Assembly (NCBI RefSeq): GCF_001940165.2
Contig: NZ_CP135162.1
Coordinates: forward strand, 168,501 to 232,500
Reading direction: 5' to 3'
Source of the DNA: Roseburia sp. 831b
GTDB taxonomy: Bacteria; Bacillota; Clostridia; Lachnospirales; Lachnospiraceae
DNA: 64,000 nucleotides
The translations under genes and the position numbers were made by a program. Within the stretch, counting starts at the first letter, position 1. The number at the start of each line of letters is the position of its first letter. Below, one piece after another: positions 55,223-64,000 of the stretch. Below the pieces are notes generated by a model. That model had not been told where the DNA came from. It saw only the letters and a program-made list of their open reading frames with translations, and ran no database searches.

Positions 55223-55322
55223 AAAACAGTATAATTAACTTAGTTTTGAACATGAAAATAGTCTTTTGAAATGTGAAGAACCCCACTCAATCCATTGGAT
55301 TTTGTGGGGTTCTTCCGGCCCT
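55223..55322. promoter_or_regulatory. Region between cas2 and the array with a 12-bp hairpin
   Basis: A perfect stem GAAGAACCCCAC (55275-55286) with GTGGGGTTCTTC (55304-55315), plus an inner AATCCA/TGGATT pairing, lies 7 bases before the first repeat. There is no T-run on either side. It may terminate leftward array transcripts, end the cas mRNA, or mark the integration (leader) end for Cas1-Cas2. Confidence 0.55.
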
Positions 55323-57995
55323 ATTATAACATACCAAGCAATAACCGGGACTTACAACGTTGAAAGTGTCAACAGTTCCTAGTATTTAATTATAACATAC
55401 CAAGCAATAACCGGGACTTACAACCTATACAGTGTAATTGTAAATTATTACAATATTATAACATACCAAGCAATAACCGGGACTTACAACTACGAAAGGA
55501 AAAAAGAAATGAAATATATTATTATAACATACCAAGCAATAACCGGGACTTACAACTGTTCAGCTCAGTACATTGCACTTAATACAATTATAACATACCA
55601 AGCAATAACCGGGACTTACAACTAAAGAAATTGACTTCCTCAAGGTAGCACAATTATAACATACCAAGCAATAACCGGGACTTACAACCAATCTTGTCAA
55701 CCTCTTTTTGCAAAAAATATTATAACATACCAAGCAATAACCGGGACTTACAACCAAAGATGGCGAAGATGTTATGCGAATTGAATTATAACATACCAAG
55801 CAATAACCGGGACTTACAACGTACGACCGTGGAGATAATATCAATGTAATATTATAACATACCAAGCAATAACCGGGACTTACAACTAGTTTTTTTAATT
55901 TTCGCTCAATATCAATATTATAACATACCAAGCAATAACCGGGACTTACAACAATGAAAGCGAAGCAGGTTTTTACTTTGAATTATAACATACCAAGCAA
56001 TAACCGGGACTTACAACTAGGGTTTCCCTACTCAACTACCTTTCTTGATTATAACATACCAAGCAATAACCGGGACTTACAACGATGCTGTGAGATATAT
56101 TGCACAGATGTTAATTATAACATACCAAGCAATAACCGGGACTTACAACTAGCTATTTGCTCTAACTCTTCTTGGACTTATTATAACATACCAAGCAATA
56201 ACCGGGACTTACAACGTTGATAAAGTCAATTTCTTTCATGCCGTAATTATAACATACCAAGCAATAACCGGGACTTACAACAACCTATGTAGTTCCTGTC
56301 GCAGAACAGGTATTATAACATACCAAGCAATAACCGGGACTTACAACTGTAAGGAATTTTTCAGAGAGTACATTGACATTATAACATACCAAGCAATAAC
56401 CGGGACTTACAACAATCGTTCAAAAACACATATATCTTCATTAATTATAACATACCAAGCAATAACCGGGACTTACAACTAGACACGCGAATATATATCG
56501 CACCAAGCTATTATAACATACCAAGCAATAACCGGGACTTACAACGTACGGAGTATTCAACAGAATCCGTGCAGAATTATAACATACCAAGCAATAACCG
56601 GGACTTACAACTCCATATATAGATGGGTCTAATGGTATTTCATTATAACATACCAAGCAATAACCGGGACTTACAACAAGCGTTCAAAAGTGCATATATC
56701 TTCATTAATTATAACATACCAAGCAATAACCGGGACTTACAACGGAATGAACCTTTAATCTGTATGAATGGTAATTATAACATACCAAGCAATAACCGGG
56801 ACTTACAACTCCATATATAGATGGGTCTAATGGTATTTCATTATAACATACCAAGCAATAACCGGGACTTACAACCAATATGCACCGCCTTAATGTTATC
56901 AGTTTATTATAACATACCAAGCAATAACCGGGACTTACAACAGAAAAATTAATTCCAGGGTCAGTTGATAAATTATAACATACCAAGCAATAACCGGGAC
57001 TTACAACATGATGGAAAATTGTGTGTTTCAAAGCACAATTATAACATACCAAGCAATAACCGGGACTTACAACTGAATCGTAACCTTAGATTTTTGAGCC
57101 AATATTATAACATACCAAGCAATAACCGGGACTTACAACTTGTTTAATACCTTGTAAACTATGCAACCAATTATAACATACCAAGCAATAACCGGGACTT
57201 ACAACCCCTGCTATACTTATGTCGTATTGCCATATATTATAACATACCAAGCAATAACCGGGACTTACAACTTTTTGCCACCCCCTCTACGTCATAAATC
57301 TATTATAACATACCAAGCAATAACCGGGACTTACAACGTCAGCAACTTCCCCACCTTTTAAAAGGTTATTATAACATACCAAGCAATAACCGGGACTTAC
57401 AACAGGAACAGTTTACAACGGCAACTTAAAAAGATTATAACATACCAAGCAATAACCGGGACTTACAACGTAAATTATGTAAAGTTTTTTCAAATTTAAT
57501 TATAACATACCAAGCAATAACCGGGACTTACAACTAAGGAAAAAGCGCACAACCAACATGACGGATTATAACATACCAAGCAATAACCGGGACTTACAAC
57601 CACACAACACGACCCTATGCGTTATACTTTATTATAACATACCAAGCAATAACCGGGACTTACAACAATCTTCTTTACTCATTGTTTACTTCCTCTATTA
57701 TAACATACCAAGCAATAACCGGGACTTACAACAACTACAAATTCCTCAACTGGAATTTTATATTATAACATACCAAGCAATAACCGGGACTTACAACTAG
57801 AAACAGCCGCTTTTTCGGCTGTTTCTGATTATAACATACCAAGCAATAACCGGGACTTACAACAATCGTTCCAATTGATCGTGTTCCTCCATTATTATAA
57901 CATACCAAGCAATAACCGGGACTTACAACTCTTCGGTTGTTTGCTTGTAAATGTTTCTTATTATAACATACCAAGCAATAACCGAAATCTGTAAC
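55323..57995 (-). CRISPR. Type II-C CRISPR array, 41 repeats and 40 spacers
   Basis: The 36-base repeat reads ATTATAACATACCAAG... CGGGACTTACAAC on the plus strand and GTTGTAAGTCCCGG... on the minus strand; the latter is the usual type II-C crRNA orientation and is the strand complementary to the tracrRNA. Period is 66 bases; spacers are 30 bases with a few of 29. Only the last repeat (57960-57995) is degenerate, near its right end. Each repeat ends, on the minus strand, in TATG-TTATAAT, an extended -10 box, so each crRNA can have its own promoter. Spacers 20 and 23 are identical; 17 and 21 differ at 4 of 30 bases. Confidence 0.98.
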
Positions 57996-58130
57996 TATGA
58001 GCAATAAAGTGTAATGTAAATATAACTTGGATATATAGACGGATGGGAATATTTGAGATAATATGCTATTATTAAACTGTCAAAATTAATCAGAAATATA
58101 ATTGGTGTTAAATAGCAAAAATACATAATA

Positions 58131-58292
58131 ATTATACTTAGTAATAACAGAGATTTACAATGTCCCTGTTGTTGGATGCCAAGTAGCCCCGATATAATAT
58201 ATAAAGTAATAACCGGGACCTACAACATTTTTTGTTCCCGTAACATTTATAGGAGAATTATAACATACCAAGTAATAACCGGGACCTACAAC
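58131..58292 (-). CRISPR. Decayed remnant of the CRISPR array
   Basis: Three degenerate repeats at 58131-58161 (5 bases deleted), 58191-58226 and 58257-58292 are separated by 29- and 30-base spacers, keeping the 66-base period. All carry T rather than C at repeat position 17, like the tracrRNA anti-repeat. About 135 bases (57996-58130) between the intact array and this remnant show no clear repeat and are AT-rich. Confidence 0.85.
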
Positions 58293-58377
58293 TACTCAGC
58301 ATAATGTATTATGTAATCATCAATAATATAACAAATAACTTTACAAAATACAATGATTATTATATTATGCTGAGTAT
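58293..58377. mobile_element. MITE-like element of about 80 bp with TA flanks
   Basis: CTCAGCATAAT (58295-58305) is repeated inverted as ATTATGCTGAG (58364-58374), and the match continues imperfectly inward (AATCAT/ATGATT). TA dinucleotides flank both ends (58293-58294 and 58375-58376), as expected of IS630/Tc1-type target duplication. It has no coding capacity and sits exactly at the end of a decayed repeat. It could also simply be a hairpin. Confidence 0.55.
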
Positions 58378-58438
58378 AAGCTAATATAAACACGCAAAGA
58401 CGCGGAAAGCAAATTAATATGAAAGGGGAAAAATCAAT

Positions 58439-58915
58439 TTGTGCAAAGAAATTATTCTATACCATGGGAGTAAAGAGATTGTTGAATTCCCAGAAATCAG
58501 AATTCAAAGATTCCACAAGGATTTTTATTTTGGCTTTTATTGTACTATGTATCCAGAACAGGCGATTCGATGGGCAACAAGATTTGATGGGATAGGATAT
58601 TTAAATGAGTACAGATATATGCCGAATGATAAGTTAAATATAAAAAAGTTTCCACAGATGACGGAGGAGTGGCTTGATTTTATTGCAGCATGCAGATCTG
58701 GTAGACCACATGAGTATGATATTGTTGAGGGACCAATGGCCGACGATACAATATTCAACTATGTTCAGAATTTTATTGATGGAAAAATTAGTCGAGAAGC
58801 ATTTTGGGATTTGGCTAAATTTAAAAAGCCAACTCACCAGATTAGTTTTCATACTGTAAAAGCTTTAACAACATTGACATTTTTAAAAGGAGCCAAAGTA
58901 AAAGATGAAGAATGA
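58439..58915 (+). CDS. DUF3990-type toxin, ADP-ribosyltransferase-like
   Basis: 158 residues. The opening ILYHGSKEIVEFPEIRIQRFHKDFYFGFYCT fits DUF3990, a family with an ADP-ribosyltransferase-like fold (His in YHGS, then the F-G-x-Y-C-T strand), usually found as toxin in type II-like pairs. Translation from TTG 58439 follows GAAAGGGG. It overlaps the next gene by 11 bases. AT-rich composition and the position at the end of a CRISPR array agree with an acquired defence or stability module. Confidence 0.75.
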   Translation: MCKEIILYHGSKEIVEFPEIRIQRFHKDFYFGFYCTMYPEQAIRWATRFDGIGYLNEYRYMPNDKLNIKKFPQMTEEWLDFIAACRSGRPHEYDIVEGPMADDTIFNYVQNFIDGKISREAFWDLAKFKKPTHQISFHTVKALTTLTFLKGAKVKDEE

Positions 58916-59348
58916 CAGTGCATTATTTTTTACCTGCAGTCTAATTGAATTTATTGGTCGACAGCAAAAACAACGCCGGTCTGCGGTTGTAAAATATCTT
59001 GGAAAAGATACAATCCGAAGAATATACAGTTATGCGGATGTATTTCATTGTGAACCAATTGAAAAAGTTGCGGATGACTTTATCACCAGGACAAAGATAC
59101 CAACGGGGACATATGATAATGTTGCAAAGTGCAGATATCTTGTACCAGATTATTGGACAATTGGAGAGGTATATGAACGCTTGATTGAGGACTTGGAAGA
59201 ACAGGCGGAAAAGAGCGTGGAGGAATGGATTGTTGAGGTATACACATCGTGGATAGATGCTGCGATATCAAACTATAATACAGATTTTTATTATCAACCA
59301 CGACAATATATTGTTGAATGTTATAAAGAAGGAAAAGTATGTGCATAA
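58905..59348 (+). CDS. Probable antitoxin partner of the DUF3990 protein
   Basis: 147 residues, soluble. The N-terminal half (LFFTCSLIEFIGRQQKQRRSAVVKYLGKDTIRRIYSYADVFH) looks like a small helical DNA- or protein-binding domain of the kind seen beside DUF3990 genes; I could not fix the Pfam name (DUF3791 is a candidate). The C-terminal half is acidic and aromatic. The 11-base overlap with the toxin gene implies co-translation. If this is the antitoxin, the toxin-first order is the less usual one. Confidence 0.65.
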   Translation: MKNDSALFFTCSLIEFIGRQQKQRRSAVVKYLGKDTIRRIYSYADVFHCEPIEKVADDFITRTKIPTGTYDNVAKCRYLVPDYWTIGEVYERLIEDLEEQAEKSVEEWIVEVYTSWIDAAISNYNTDFYYQPRQYIVECYKEGKVCA

Positions 59349-59362
59349 AAGGAGGCCTCCAA

Positions 59363-59563
59363 ATGTCAAAAAGCACCCTAATCAAAGACACCACCAAAGC
59401 AGAGCGAATCGCCCTGATTAAAAGCTGGATTCCAGACGATGACGGTTTAGAGGACTGTGACATCGATCTTTGGGAGATGTACCGGGATTACATTAATGGA
59501 GAAAAAGAGATTGTGGAAATTAATGCCGCATTTCAAGCGGATTATATCAGTGACGAGGAGTAG
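59363..59563 (+). CDS. Small conserved protein, 66 residues
   Basis: An acidic soluble protein (MSKSTLIKDTTKAERIALIK... YRDYINGEKEIVEINAAF). Close relatives are common in Lachnospiraceae and are often labelled 'purine biosynthesis protein PurH' without evidence; it has nothing in common with the PurH enzyme. AAGGAGG precedes ATG 59363. It begins a core operon with the signal-peptidase-like gene 3 bases downstream and marks the right edge of the defence island. Confidence 0.75.
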   Translation: MSKSTLIKDTTKAERIALIKSWIPDDDGLEDCDIDLWEMYRDYINGEKEIVEINAAFQADYISDEE

Positions 59564-59566
59564 CAG

Positions 59567-60019
59567 ATGGTATTTATAGCAATTGCGGCAGCAGTATTTG
59601 GCATTGATTTCGGAATCAAAAAGTTTGTCGAAAAGAAATATCAAAGAAAAGTCAGGCATTCGAAATTACATAATACAATTGTGATTGAAAAATATTATAA
59701 TAACGGAGCGGCACTAAATCTGCTTGCAAAAAGACCGAAGGTGATGCGGGTGCTTCACACGATTGTGATGCTTGCTGTTTTGCTTGTGGACGGGATGCTG
59801 CTAAAGACGCCGGATAAGACATGGACGAAGACCGGACTTGCGCTGTTGACAGGTGGTGGTCTGAATAATTTATACGACCGTTACACGAAGGAGCATGTGG
59901 TAGATTATATCCGGTTTAATATCGGACCAAAATGGTTTCGCGACATTATTTTCAACGTGTCCGATTTTTTCGTGTTCTTAGGAGCAATTTTTGTGGTAGC
60001 GGGCAGTGATGCCGTTTAA
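59567..60019 (+). CDS. Signal peptidase II-like membrane protease
   Basis: 150 residues with three to four membrane helices. The two catalytic aspartates of lipoprotein signal peptidase are recognisable in GGGLNNLYDRYTKEHVVDYIRF and FNVSDFFVFLGA; EKYYNNGAALNL matches the conserved Asn-Gly region near the start. It would cleave prolipoproteins, but its divergence (NNLYDR instead of GNxIDR) suggests an accessory copy rather than the main LspA. GAGGAG precedes the ATG. Confidence 0.82.
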   Translation: MVFIAIAAAVFGIDFGIKKFVEKKYQRKVRHSKLHNTIVIEKYYNNGAALNLLAKRPKVMRVLHTIVMLAVLLVDGMLLKTPDKTWTKTGLALLTGGGLNNLYDRYTKEHVVDYIRFNIGPKWFRDIIFNVSDFFVFLGAIFVVAGSDAV

Positions 60020-60037
60020 AACAGGAGGAACAATTTC

Positions 60038-60532
60038 GTGACAAAAGAGCAGTACCGGAAGCTGACAGAGTTTTTGAGGAAGGATGACAAAAAGAAAAAC
60101 GCGGTTGTCTTGCTCAATCGAATTTTAACTACAATTGTATTTGTGACATATCCGCTGTATCTTCTTTTCCTATTATGGAAAAAAGAGGTCTGGCTGGCAC
60201 GGGCAATCATTGTTCCACTCGATTCTTTTTTGGTAGTAAGCTTTGTACGGTATTTAATCAATGCAAAACGTCCCTATGAAAAATTTGACCTGCCTCCGGT
60301 TTTGGAAAAAGATACCAAAGGAAAATCCTTTCCAAGCCGTCATGTGTTTTCGGTGTTTATCATTGCAATGACCGTGTTTTATACATTCCCATGGGCGGGA
60401 ATTGTCTTGATGGTGATAGGCGTTTTACTTGGCGCAATCCGTGTGGTTGGCGGTGTACATGAACCAAAAGATGTGGCAGCAGGCGCACTTGTTGGAGTTC
60501 TGTGCGGACTTATAGGATATTATTGGATATAA
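60038..60532 (+). CDS. PAP2-family membrane phosphatase
   Basis: 164 residues with five helices and the three phosphatase motifs: KRPYEKFD (K-x6-RP type, shortened), PSRH (residues about 96-99), and RVVGGVHEPKDVAAG (R-x5-H-x3-D). Members remove phosphate from undecaprenyl diphosphate, phosphatidate or related lipids. GTG 60038 is preceded by AGGAGG 9 bases upstream. It follows the LspA-like gene by 18 bases, in one operon ended by the next terminator. Confidence 0.88.
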   Translation: MTKEQYRKLTEFLRKDDKKKNAVVLLNRILTTIVFVTYPLYLLFLLWKKEVWLARAIIVPLDSFLVVSFVRYLINAKRPYEKFDLPPVLEKDTKGKSFPSRHVFSVFIIAMTVFYTFPWAGIVLMVIGVLLGAIRVVGGVHEPKDVAAGALVGVLCGLIGYYWI

Positions 60533-60588
60533 AAAACGGATGGGTACCTCCATGAAAAATCGTTCAGGAGGCAGCCTATCCGTTTTTG
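60531..60588. terminator. Terminator between convergent genes
   Basis: AAAACGGATGG (60533-60543) pairs with CCTATCCGTTTT (60575-60586), with an inner CCTCC/GGAGG pairing and T residues after it; A residues on the other side allow use from both directions. Confidence 0.75.
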
Positions 60589-60598
60589 ATTTTTACGA

Positions 60599-61480
60599 TT
60601 AAAGCGTGTATTTTTTGCGGTACGCGCTTGGCGTCATTTCAAATCTTTTCTTGAAAATACGGTTAAAATAAGAAAGATTGTCAAATCCTACTTCTGCGGC
60701 AATATCTAAGATAGAAGATTCGGAAGAAAGCAAAAGCCTCGAAGCCATCGTAAGCCGGTATTCGTTCAGGTAGTCAATGAAGGAAGTTCCCATCGTATTT
60801 TTAAAATATTTCATAAAATGGGACTGGCTTAAATGAACCTCATTTGCCATGTCTTCCACCGTGATTTTTTCCATATAATTGTTTTCGATATATTTTAAAA
60901 TCGTTTTCATTTTCTCCAGCGACTTGTAATCCTTTTTCGGGGCCTCTTTTAAGCAACATTTATTAAAGAGCGTGAAAAAGAAAAGATAAAGCTGGCTTTT
61001 GATGAAAAGCTGGTATCCCTGCGGATTTGTTTTACAAATCTCATCATTGGCGTCGATGCAGGCAGAGATTTCCTTATAATACGGATCTTCTGGACGGTAG
61101 AACATCGGCACAGCAACATTGCCGTGGAGCAGGGGCTCTATGTACTCGGTGTTGCAGGAGTCCGTCTTTTTTGAAAGCAGAATATTTGGGTGAAAAATAA
61201 TATTTTCATATTCCATCGATTCATTCTCAAACTGTTCAATCGAATGAAGCTGACCGGGCAAAATCAACGCAATCATTCCGGCACTGACCTGGTATTGTTT
61301 CAATTCCACTGTAATGATACCGCGTCCTTTCTTAATATATACAATTTCGATTTCATCGTGCCAGTGTACCGGCACATAGGAAAAATCGAGCGGAATCGAA
61401 CACAAATAGGTAATATACGGAAAAAGCGGGTTTCCATGTAAAATTTTTTCGTGATAATTTTCATACTCTAAGATATTCAT
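60599..61480 (-). CDS. AraC family transcriptional regulator
   Basis: 293 residues: N-terminal cupin (VPVHWHDEIEIVYIKKGRGIITVEL; ALILPGQLHSI), then the AraC DNA-binding domain (VEDMANEVHLSQSHFMKYFKNTMG; ILDIAAEVGFDNLSYFNRIFKKRFEMTPSAYRK). It is divergent from glycogen phosphorylase with 130 bases between the starts, so it may control that gene or respond to an alpha-glucan or sugar. No binding site could be assigned. Confidence 0.9.
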   Translation of the reverse strand: MNILEYENYHEKILHGNPLFPYITYLCSIPLDFSYVPVHWHDEIEIVYIKKGRGIITVELKQYQVSAGMIALILPGQLHSIEQFENESMEYENIIFHPNILLSKKTDSCNTEYIEPLLHGNVAVPMFYRPEDPYYKEISACIDANDEICKTNPQGYQLFIKSQLYLFFFTLFNKCCLKEAPKKDYKSLEKMKTILKYIENNYMEKITVEDMANEVHLSQSHFMKYFKNTMGTSFIDYLNEYRLTMASRLLLSSESSILDIAAEVGFDNLSYFNRIFKKRFEMTPSAYRKKYTL

Positions 61481-61610
61481 GATGATAGTATTGTACCACT
61501 TTTTGGTGAAATATTACAAGAAAAAAGAAAAAAATGACGATATACTAATCTCATAAGAAACCCGATTTACGAAAATTTACGAAAATCAATTTTAAAAATG
61601 GAGGATTTTT

Positions 61611-63863
61611 ATGAAGTTACAGGAAATCGTAACCAACAGATACAACAAAAGTATCGCAGATTGTACAAACGAAGAAATCTACTTTGCTTTACTTGAAATG
61701 ACAAAAGGAATGGCAAAGGCAAAAGAGAGCAACGAAGGAAAACGTAAATTATACTACATTTCCGCAGAGTTCTTAATTGGTAAGTTATTATCCAACAACT
61801 TAATTAACTTAGGAATCTACGATGACGTGAAAAAGCTTCTTGCTGAAAACGGAAAGAACTTATGTGAAATCGAAGAGGTTGAGCCAGAACCATCTTTAGG
61901 AAATGGTGGACTTGGACGTCTTGCTGCATGTTTCCTTGATTCTATCGCAACTCTTGGATTAAACGGTGACGGTGTTGGTCTTAACTACCACTACGGATTA
62001 TTCAAACAGGTATTTGAGAACAATCTTCAGCATGAGACACCAAACCCATGGATTGAAAAAGAAAGCTGGTTAACAAAAACAGACGTTACTTACCCAATCC
62101 AGTTCGGCGGATTCACATTACAGTCCAGATTATATGATATTGATGTAACAGGTTACGATAACCGTACAACAAAACTTCACTTATTCGACGTTGAGACAGT
62201 TGACGAAGGATTAGTTGGAGACGGAATCGATTTCGATAAAGAAAACATTGCAAAGAACTTAACACTTTTCTTATATCCAGATGATTCTGATGATGCAGGA
62301 CGTATTTTACGTGTATATCAGCAGTACTTCATGGTAAGCAACGCTGCAAGACTCATCATTGATGAAGCAATTGCAAGAGGATCTAACTTACATGATTTAC
62401 ATGAATATGCAGTGATCCAGATTAACGATACACATCCAAGTATGGTAATTCCAGAATTAATCCGTTTATTAATGGAACGTGGAATTCTTATGGATGAAGC
62501 AATCGAAATCGTAACTAAGACATGTGCATACACAAACCACACAATCTTAGCAGAAGCTTTGGAAAAATGGCCAATCAGCTTCTTAGAGAAAGCAGTACCT
62601 CAGTTACTTCCGATCATCTACGAATTAAACAGCCGTGTTGCAAAGAAATTCGACGACAAGTCTGTTGCAATCATCGATGATGAAAACCGTGTACACATGG
62701 CACACATGGATATCCACTACGGATACAGCGTAAACGGTGTTGCATACCTTCATACAGAAATCTTAAAAGATACAGAGTTGAACAACTTCTACAAGATTTA
62801 CCCAGAGAAGTTCAACAACAAGACAAACGGTATCACATTCCGTCGTTGGTTATTACACTGTAACCCAGAATTAACACAGTTCTTCGAATCTTTAATTGGA
62901 CCTGGATTCAAGAAAGATGCAACAGAATTAGAAAAATTAGGACAGTTCGTGGATGACGAAGCTGTACTTCAGAAATTATTAGATGTAAAAGCTGGAAAGA
63001 AAGCAGAATTAAAGAATTACCTTGCAAAAACACAGGGCATCGAATTAGATGAGAATTCTATCTACGATATCCAGATTAAGAGACTTCATGAGTACAAGAG
63101 ACAGCAGATGAACGCTCTCTATGTGATTCATAAATATTTTGAAATCAAAGCTGGTAAGAAACCTGCAAGACCAATCACTGTATTATTTGGTGCAAAAGCA
63201 GCTCCTGCTTACATCATTGCAAAAGATATCATTCATTTAATCCTTTGCTTACAGGAACTCATCAGCAAAGACCCAGAAGTTTCTCCATACTTAAAAGTTG
63301 TTATGGTAGAAAACTACAATGTAACATTAGCTGAGAAATTAATCCCGGCAGCAGATATCCATGAGCAGATTTCCCTTGCTTCCAAAGAGGCATCCGGTAC
63401 CTCTAACATGAAGTTCATGTTAAACGGTGCAGTTGCAATCGGAACAATGGATGGAGCGAACGTAGAAATGCACCAGTTCGTTGGTGATGATAACATCTAC
63501 ATCTTCGGAGAATCTTCTGAAGCAGTTATCGAGCACTACGCAAAAGCTGATTACGTTTCCAAAAAATACTATGAGAACGACGAAAACATCAAGAAAGCAA
63601 TCGACTTCATCGTAAGCGATGAGTTAATGGCAATCGGATGTAAAGAGAACTTAGAGCGTCTCTACAACGAATTATTAAACAAAGACTGGTTCATGACATT
63701 ACCAGACTTCGAGGAATACGTTGCAACAAAAGAACGTATCTACGCTGATTACGAAGACCGTATGGCATGGGCTAAGAAGATGTTAATCAACATCAGCAAA
63801 GCAGGATTCTTCTCATCTGACAGAACAATTGCTCAGTACAACGAAGATATCTGGCATTTATAA
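61611..63863 (+). CDS. glgP: Glycogen/alpha-glucan phosphorylase
   Basis: Releases glucose 1-phosphate from glycogen or maltodextrin; cytoplasmic, PLP-dependent. At 750 residues it is shorter than the E. coli enzyme (about 800) but typical for Clostridia. Visible motifs: [20 protein letters not shown] (about 102-121), [31 protein letters not shown], and the PLP lysine in [28 protein letters not shown]. Codon use is strongly biased (TTA, AAC, GTT), like pfkA, implying high expression. GGAGG precedes the ATG. Two copies of TTTACGAAAA stand upstream at 61566-61586. Confidence 0.97.
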   Translation: MKLQEIVTNRYNKSIADCTNEEIYFALLEMTKGMAKAKESNEGKRKLYYISAEFLIGKLLSNNLINLGIYDDVKKLLAENGKNLCEIEEVEPEPSLGNGGLGRLAACFLDSIATLGLNGDGVGLNYHYGLFKQVFENNLQHETPNPWIEKESWLTKTDVTYPIQFGGFTLQSRLYDIDVTGYDNRTTKLHLFDVETVDEGLVGDGIDFDKENIAKNLTLFLYPDDSDDAGRILRVYQQYFMVSNAARLIIDEAIARGSNLHDLHEYAVIQINDTHPSMVIPELIRLLMERGILMDEAIEIVTKTCAYTNHTILAEALEKWPISFLEKAVPQLLPIIYELNSRVAKKFDDKSVAIIDDENRVHMAHMDIHYGYSVNGVAYLHTEILKDTELNNFYKIYPEKFNNKTNGITFRRWLLHCNPELTQFFESLIGPGFKKDATELEKLGQFVDDEAVLQKLLDVKAGKKAELKNYLAKTQGIELDENSIYDIQIKRLHEYKRQQMNALYVIHKYFEIKAGKKPARPITVLFGAKAAPAYIIAKDIIHLILCLQELISKDPEVSPYLKVVMVENYNVTLAEKLIPAADIHEQISLASKEASGTSNMKFMLNGAVAIGTMDGANVEMHQFVGDDNIYIFGESSEAVIEHYAKADYVSKKYYENDENIKKAIDFIVSDELMAIGCKENLERLYNELLNKDWFMTLPDFEEYVATKERIYADYEDRMAWAKKMLINISKAGFFSSDRTIAQYNEDIWHL

Positions 63864-63929
63864 GAAGTGTAGCATCGTTCCCCCGACGATGAGACATAGA
63901 TATATCTTTATATATAATTCTTCCTTTAT

Positions 63930-63967
63930 AAAAGGAGCTGTGTACAGGATACACGGCTCCTTTTTTG
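63930..63967 (+). terminator. Terminator after glgP
   Basis: AAAAGGAGCTGTGT pairs with ACACGGCTCCTTTT (63951-63964, one mismatch), loop ACAGGAT, then T residues. Confidence 0.88.
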
Positions 63968-64000
63968 CTTTATAGGAAATTTCTCAAACAGTCAGAAATA

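Noticed and set aside
55623..56245. Spacers at 55623 and 56216 share 14 bases on opposite strands and might overlap one target
   Set aside because: The bases next to the shared part differ, so they cannot be the same protospacer region; probably chance or a related site.
55560..58004. Open frames of 60-125 codons on both strands within the array, with repeated YNIPSNNRDLQ or VVSPGYCLVCYN
   Set aside because: They are translations of the CRISPR repeats; the period is exactly the repeat-spacer unit and no ribosome sites exist.

Overview
The window looks like a chromosomal segment of a spore-forming, low-to-moderate GC Firmicute of class Clostridia, most likely a gut Lachnospiraceae relative (Roseburia/Agathobacter/Eubacterium type). 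The reasons are the dnaE-pfkA neighbourhood, a full set of spoVA genes, a Csp-like germination protease, strong AGGAGG ribosome sites, frequent TTG/GTG starts, and the style of the GH3 and glycogen genes. No rRNA or tRNA gene was seen. Assignment is by reading motifs; no database was searched.

Layout. 1-9.6 kb is core metabolism and housekeeping: the 3' part of dnaE, pfkA, a TrmH-family rRNA methylase, a PTS IIC-like membrane protein, a small (p)ppGpp synthetase, an ABC-F ATPase, and a convergent two-gene ThrE-type amino-acid exporter. 9.9-19.4 kb is a sporulation region: spoVAA, spoVAB, a small unknown gene and spoVAC, then a 5 kb interruption (a nonsense-broken gene, an AT-rich repeat tract, two MATE transporters, a lipase-like hydrolase), then spoVAD and spoVAE. 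19.5-25.7 kb holds a 1417-residue REC-PAS-GGDEF-EAL-REC-PAS-GGDEF signalling protein with an adjacent Hpt protein, a DUF4430/ECF-S transporter pair and an Asn-rich lipoprotein. 25.8-32.2 kb is a MoxR/DUF58/transglutaminase operon and a divergent ClpX paralog. 32.2-38.0 kb is a domain-swapped GH3 beta-glucosidase, a divergent AraC regulator and a Csp-like subtilase.

38.0-59.4 kb is a defence island. It opens with a perfect 17-bp inverted repeat and an eight-gene operon: PAPS-reductase-like sulfurtransferase with Fe-S motifs, DUF4007 protein, BrxC/PglY-like giant ATPase, cysteine desulfurase, an SspE/GmrSD-like DUF262+HNH nuclease, a 51-residue protein, a DndD-like SMC ATPase and a 172-residue protein. 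This combines parts of the Dnd, Ssp and type 4 BREX phosphorothioation-linked systems without the full gene set of any of them, and is the best candidate for an undescribed system. It is followed directly by a complete type II-C CRISPR-Cas locus: tracrRNA, cas9, cas1, cas2 and 41 repeats/40 spacers. The repeats carry an extended -10 box at their crRNA 3' end, so each can be its own promoter reading back toward cas2. Beyond the array lie decayed repeats that share sequence with the tracrRNA 5' end, an 80-bp IS630-type MITE, and an ADP-ribosyltransferase-like toxin with its likely antitoxin.

59.4-64 kb returns to core genes: a small conserved protein, a signal peptidase II-like protein, a PAP2 phosphatase, an AraC regulator and glycogen phosphorylase.
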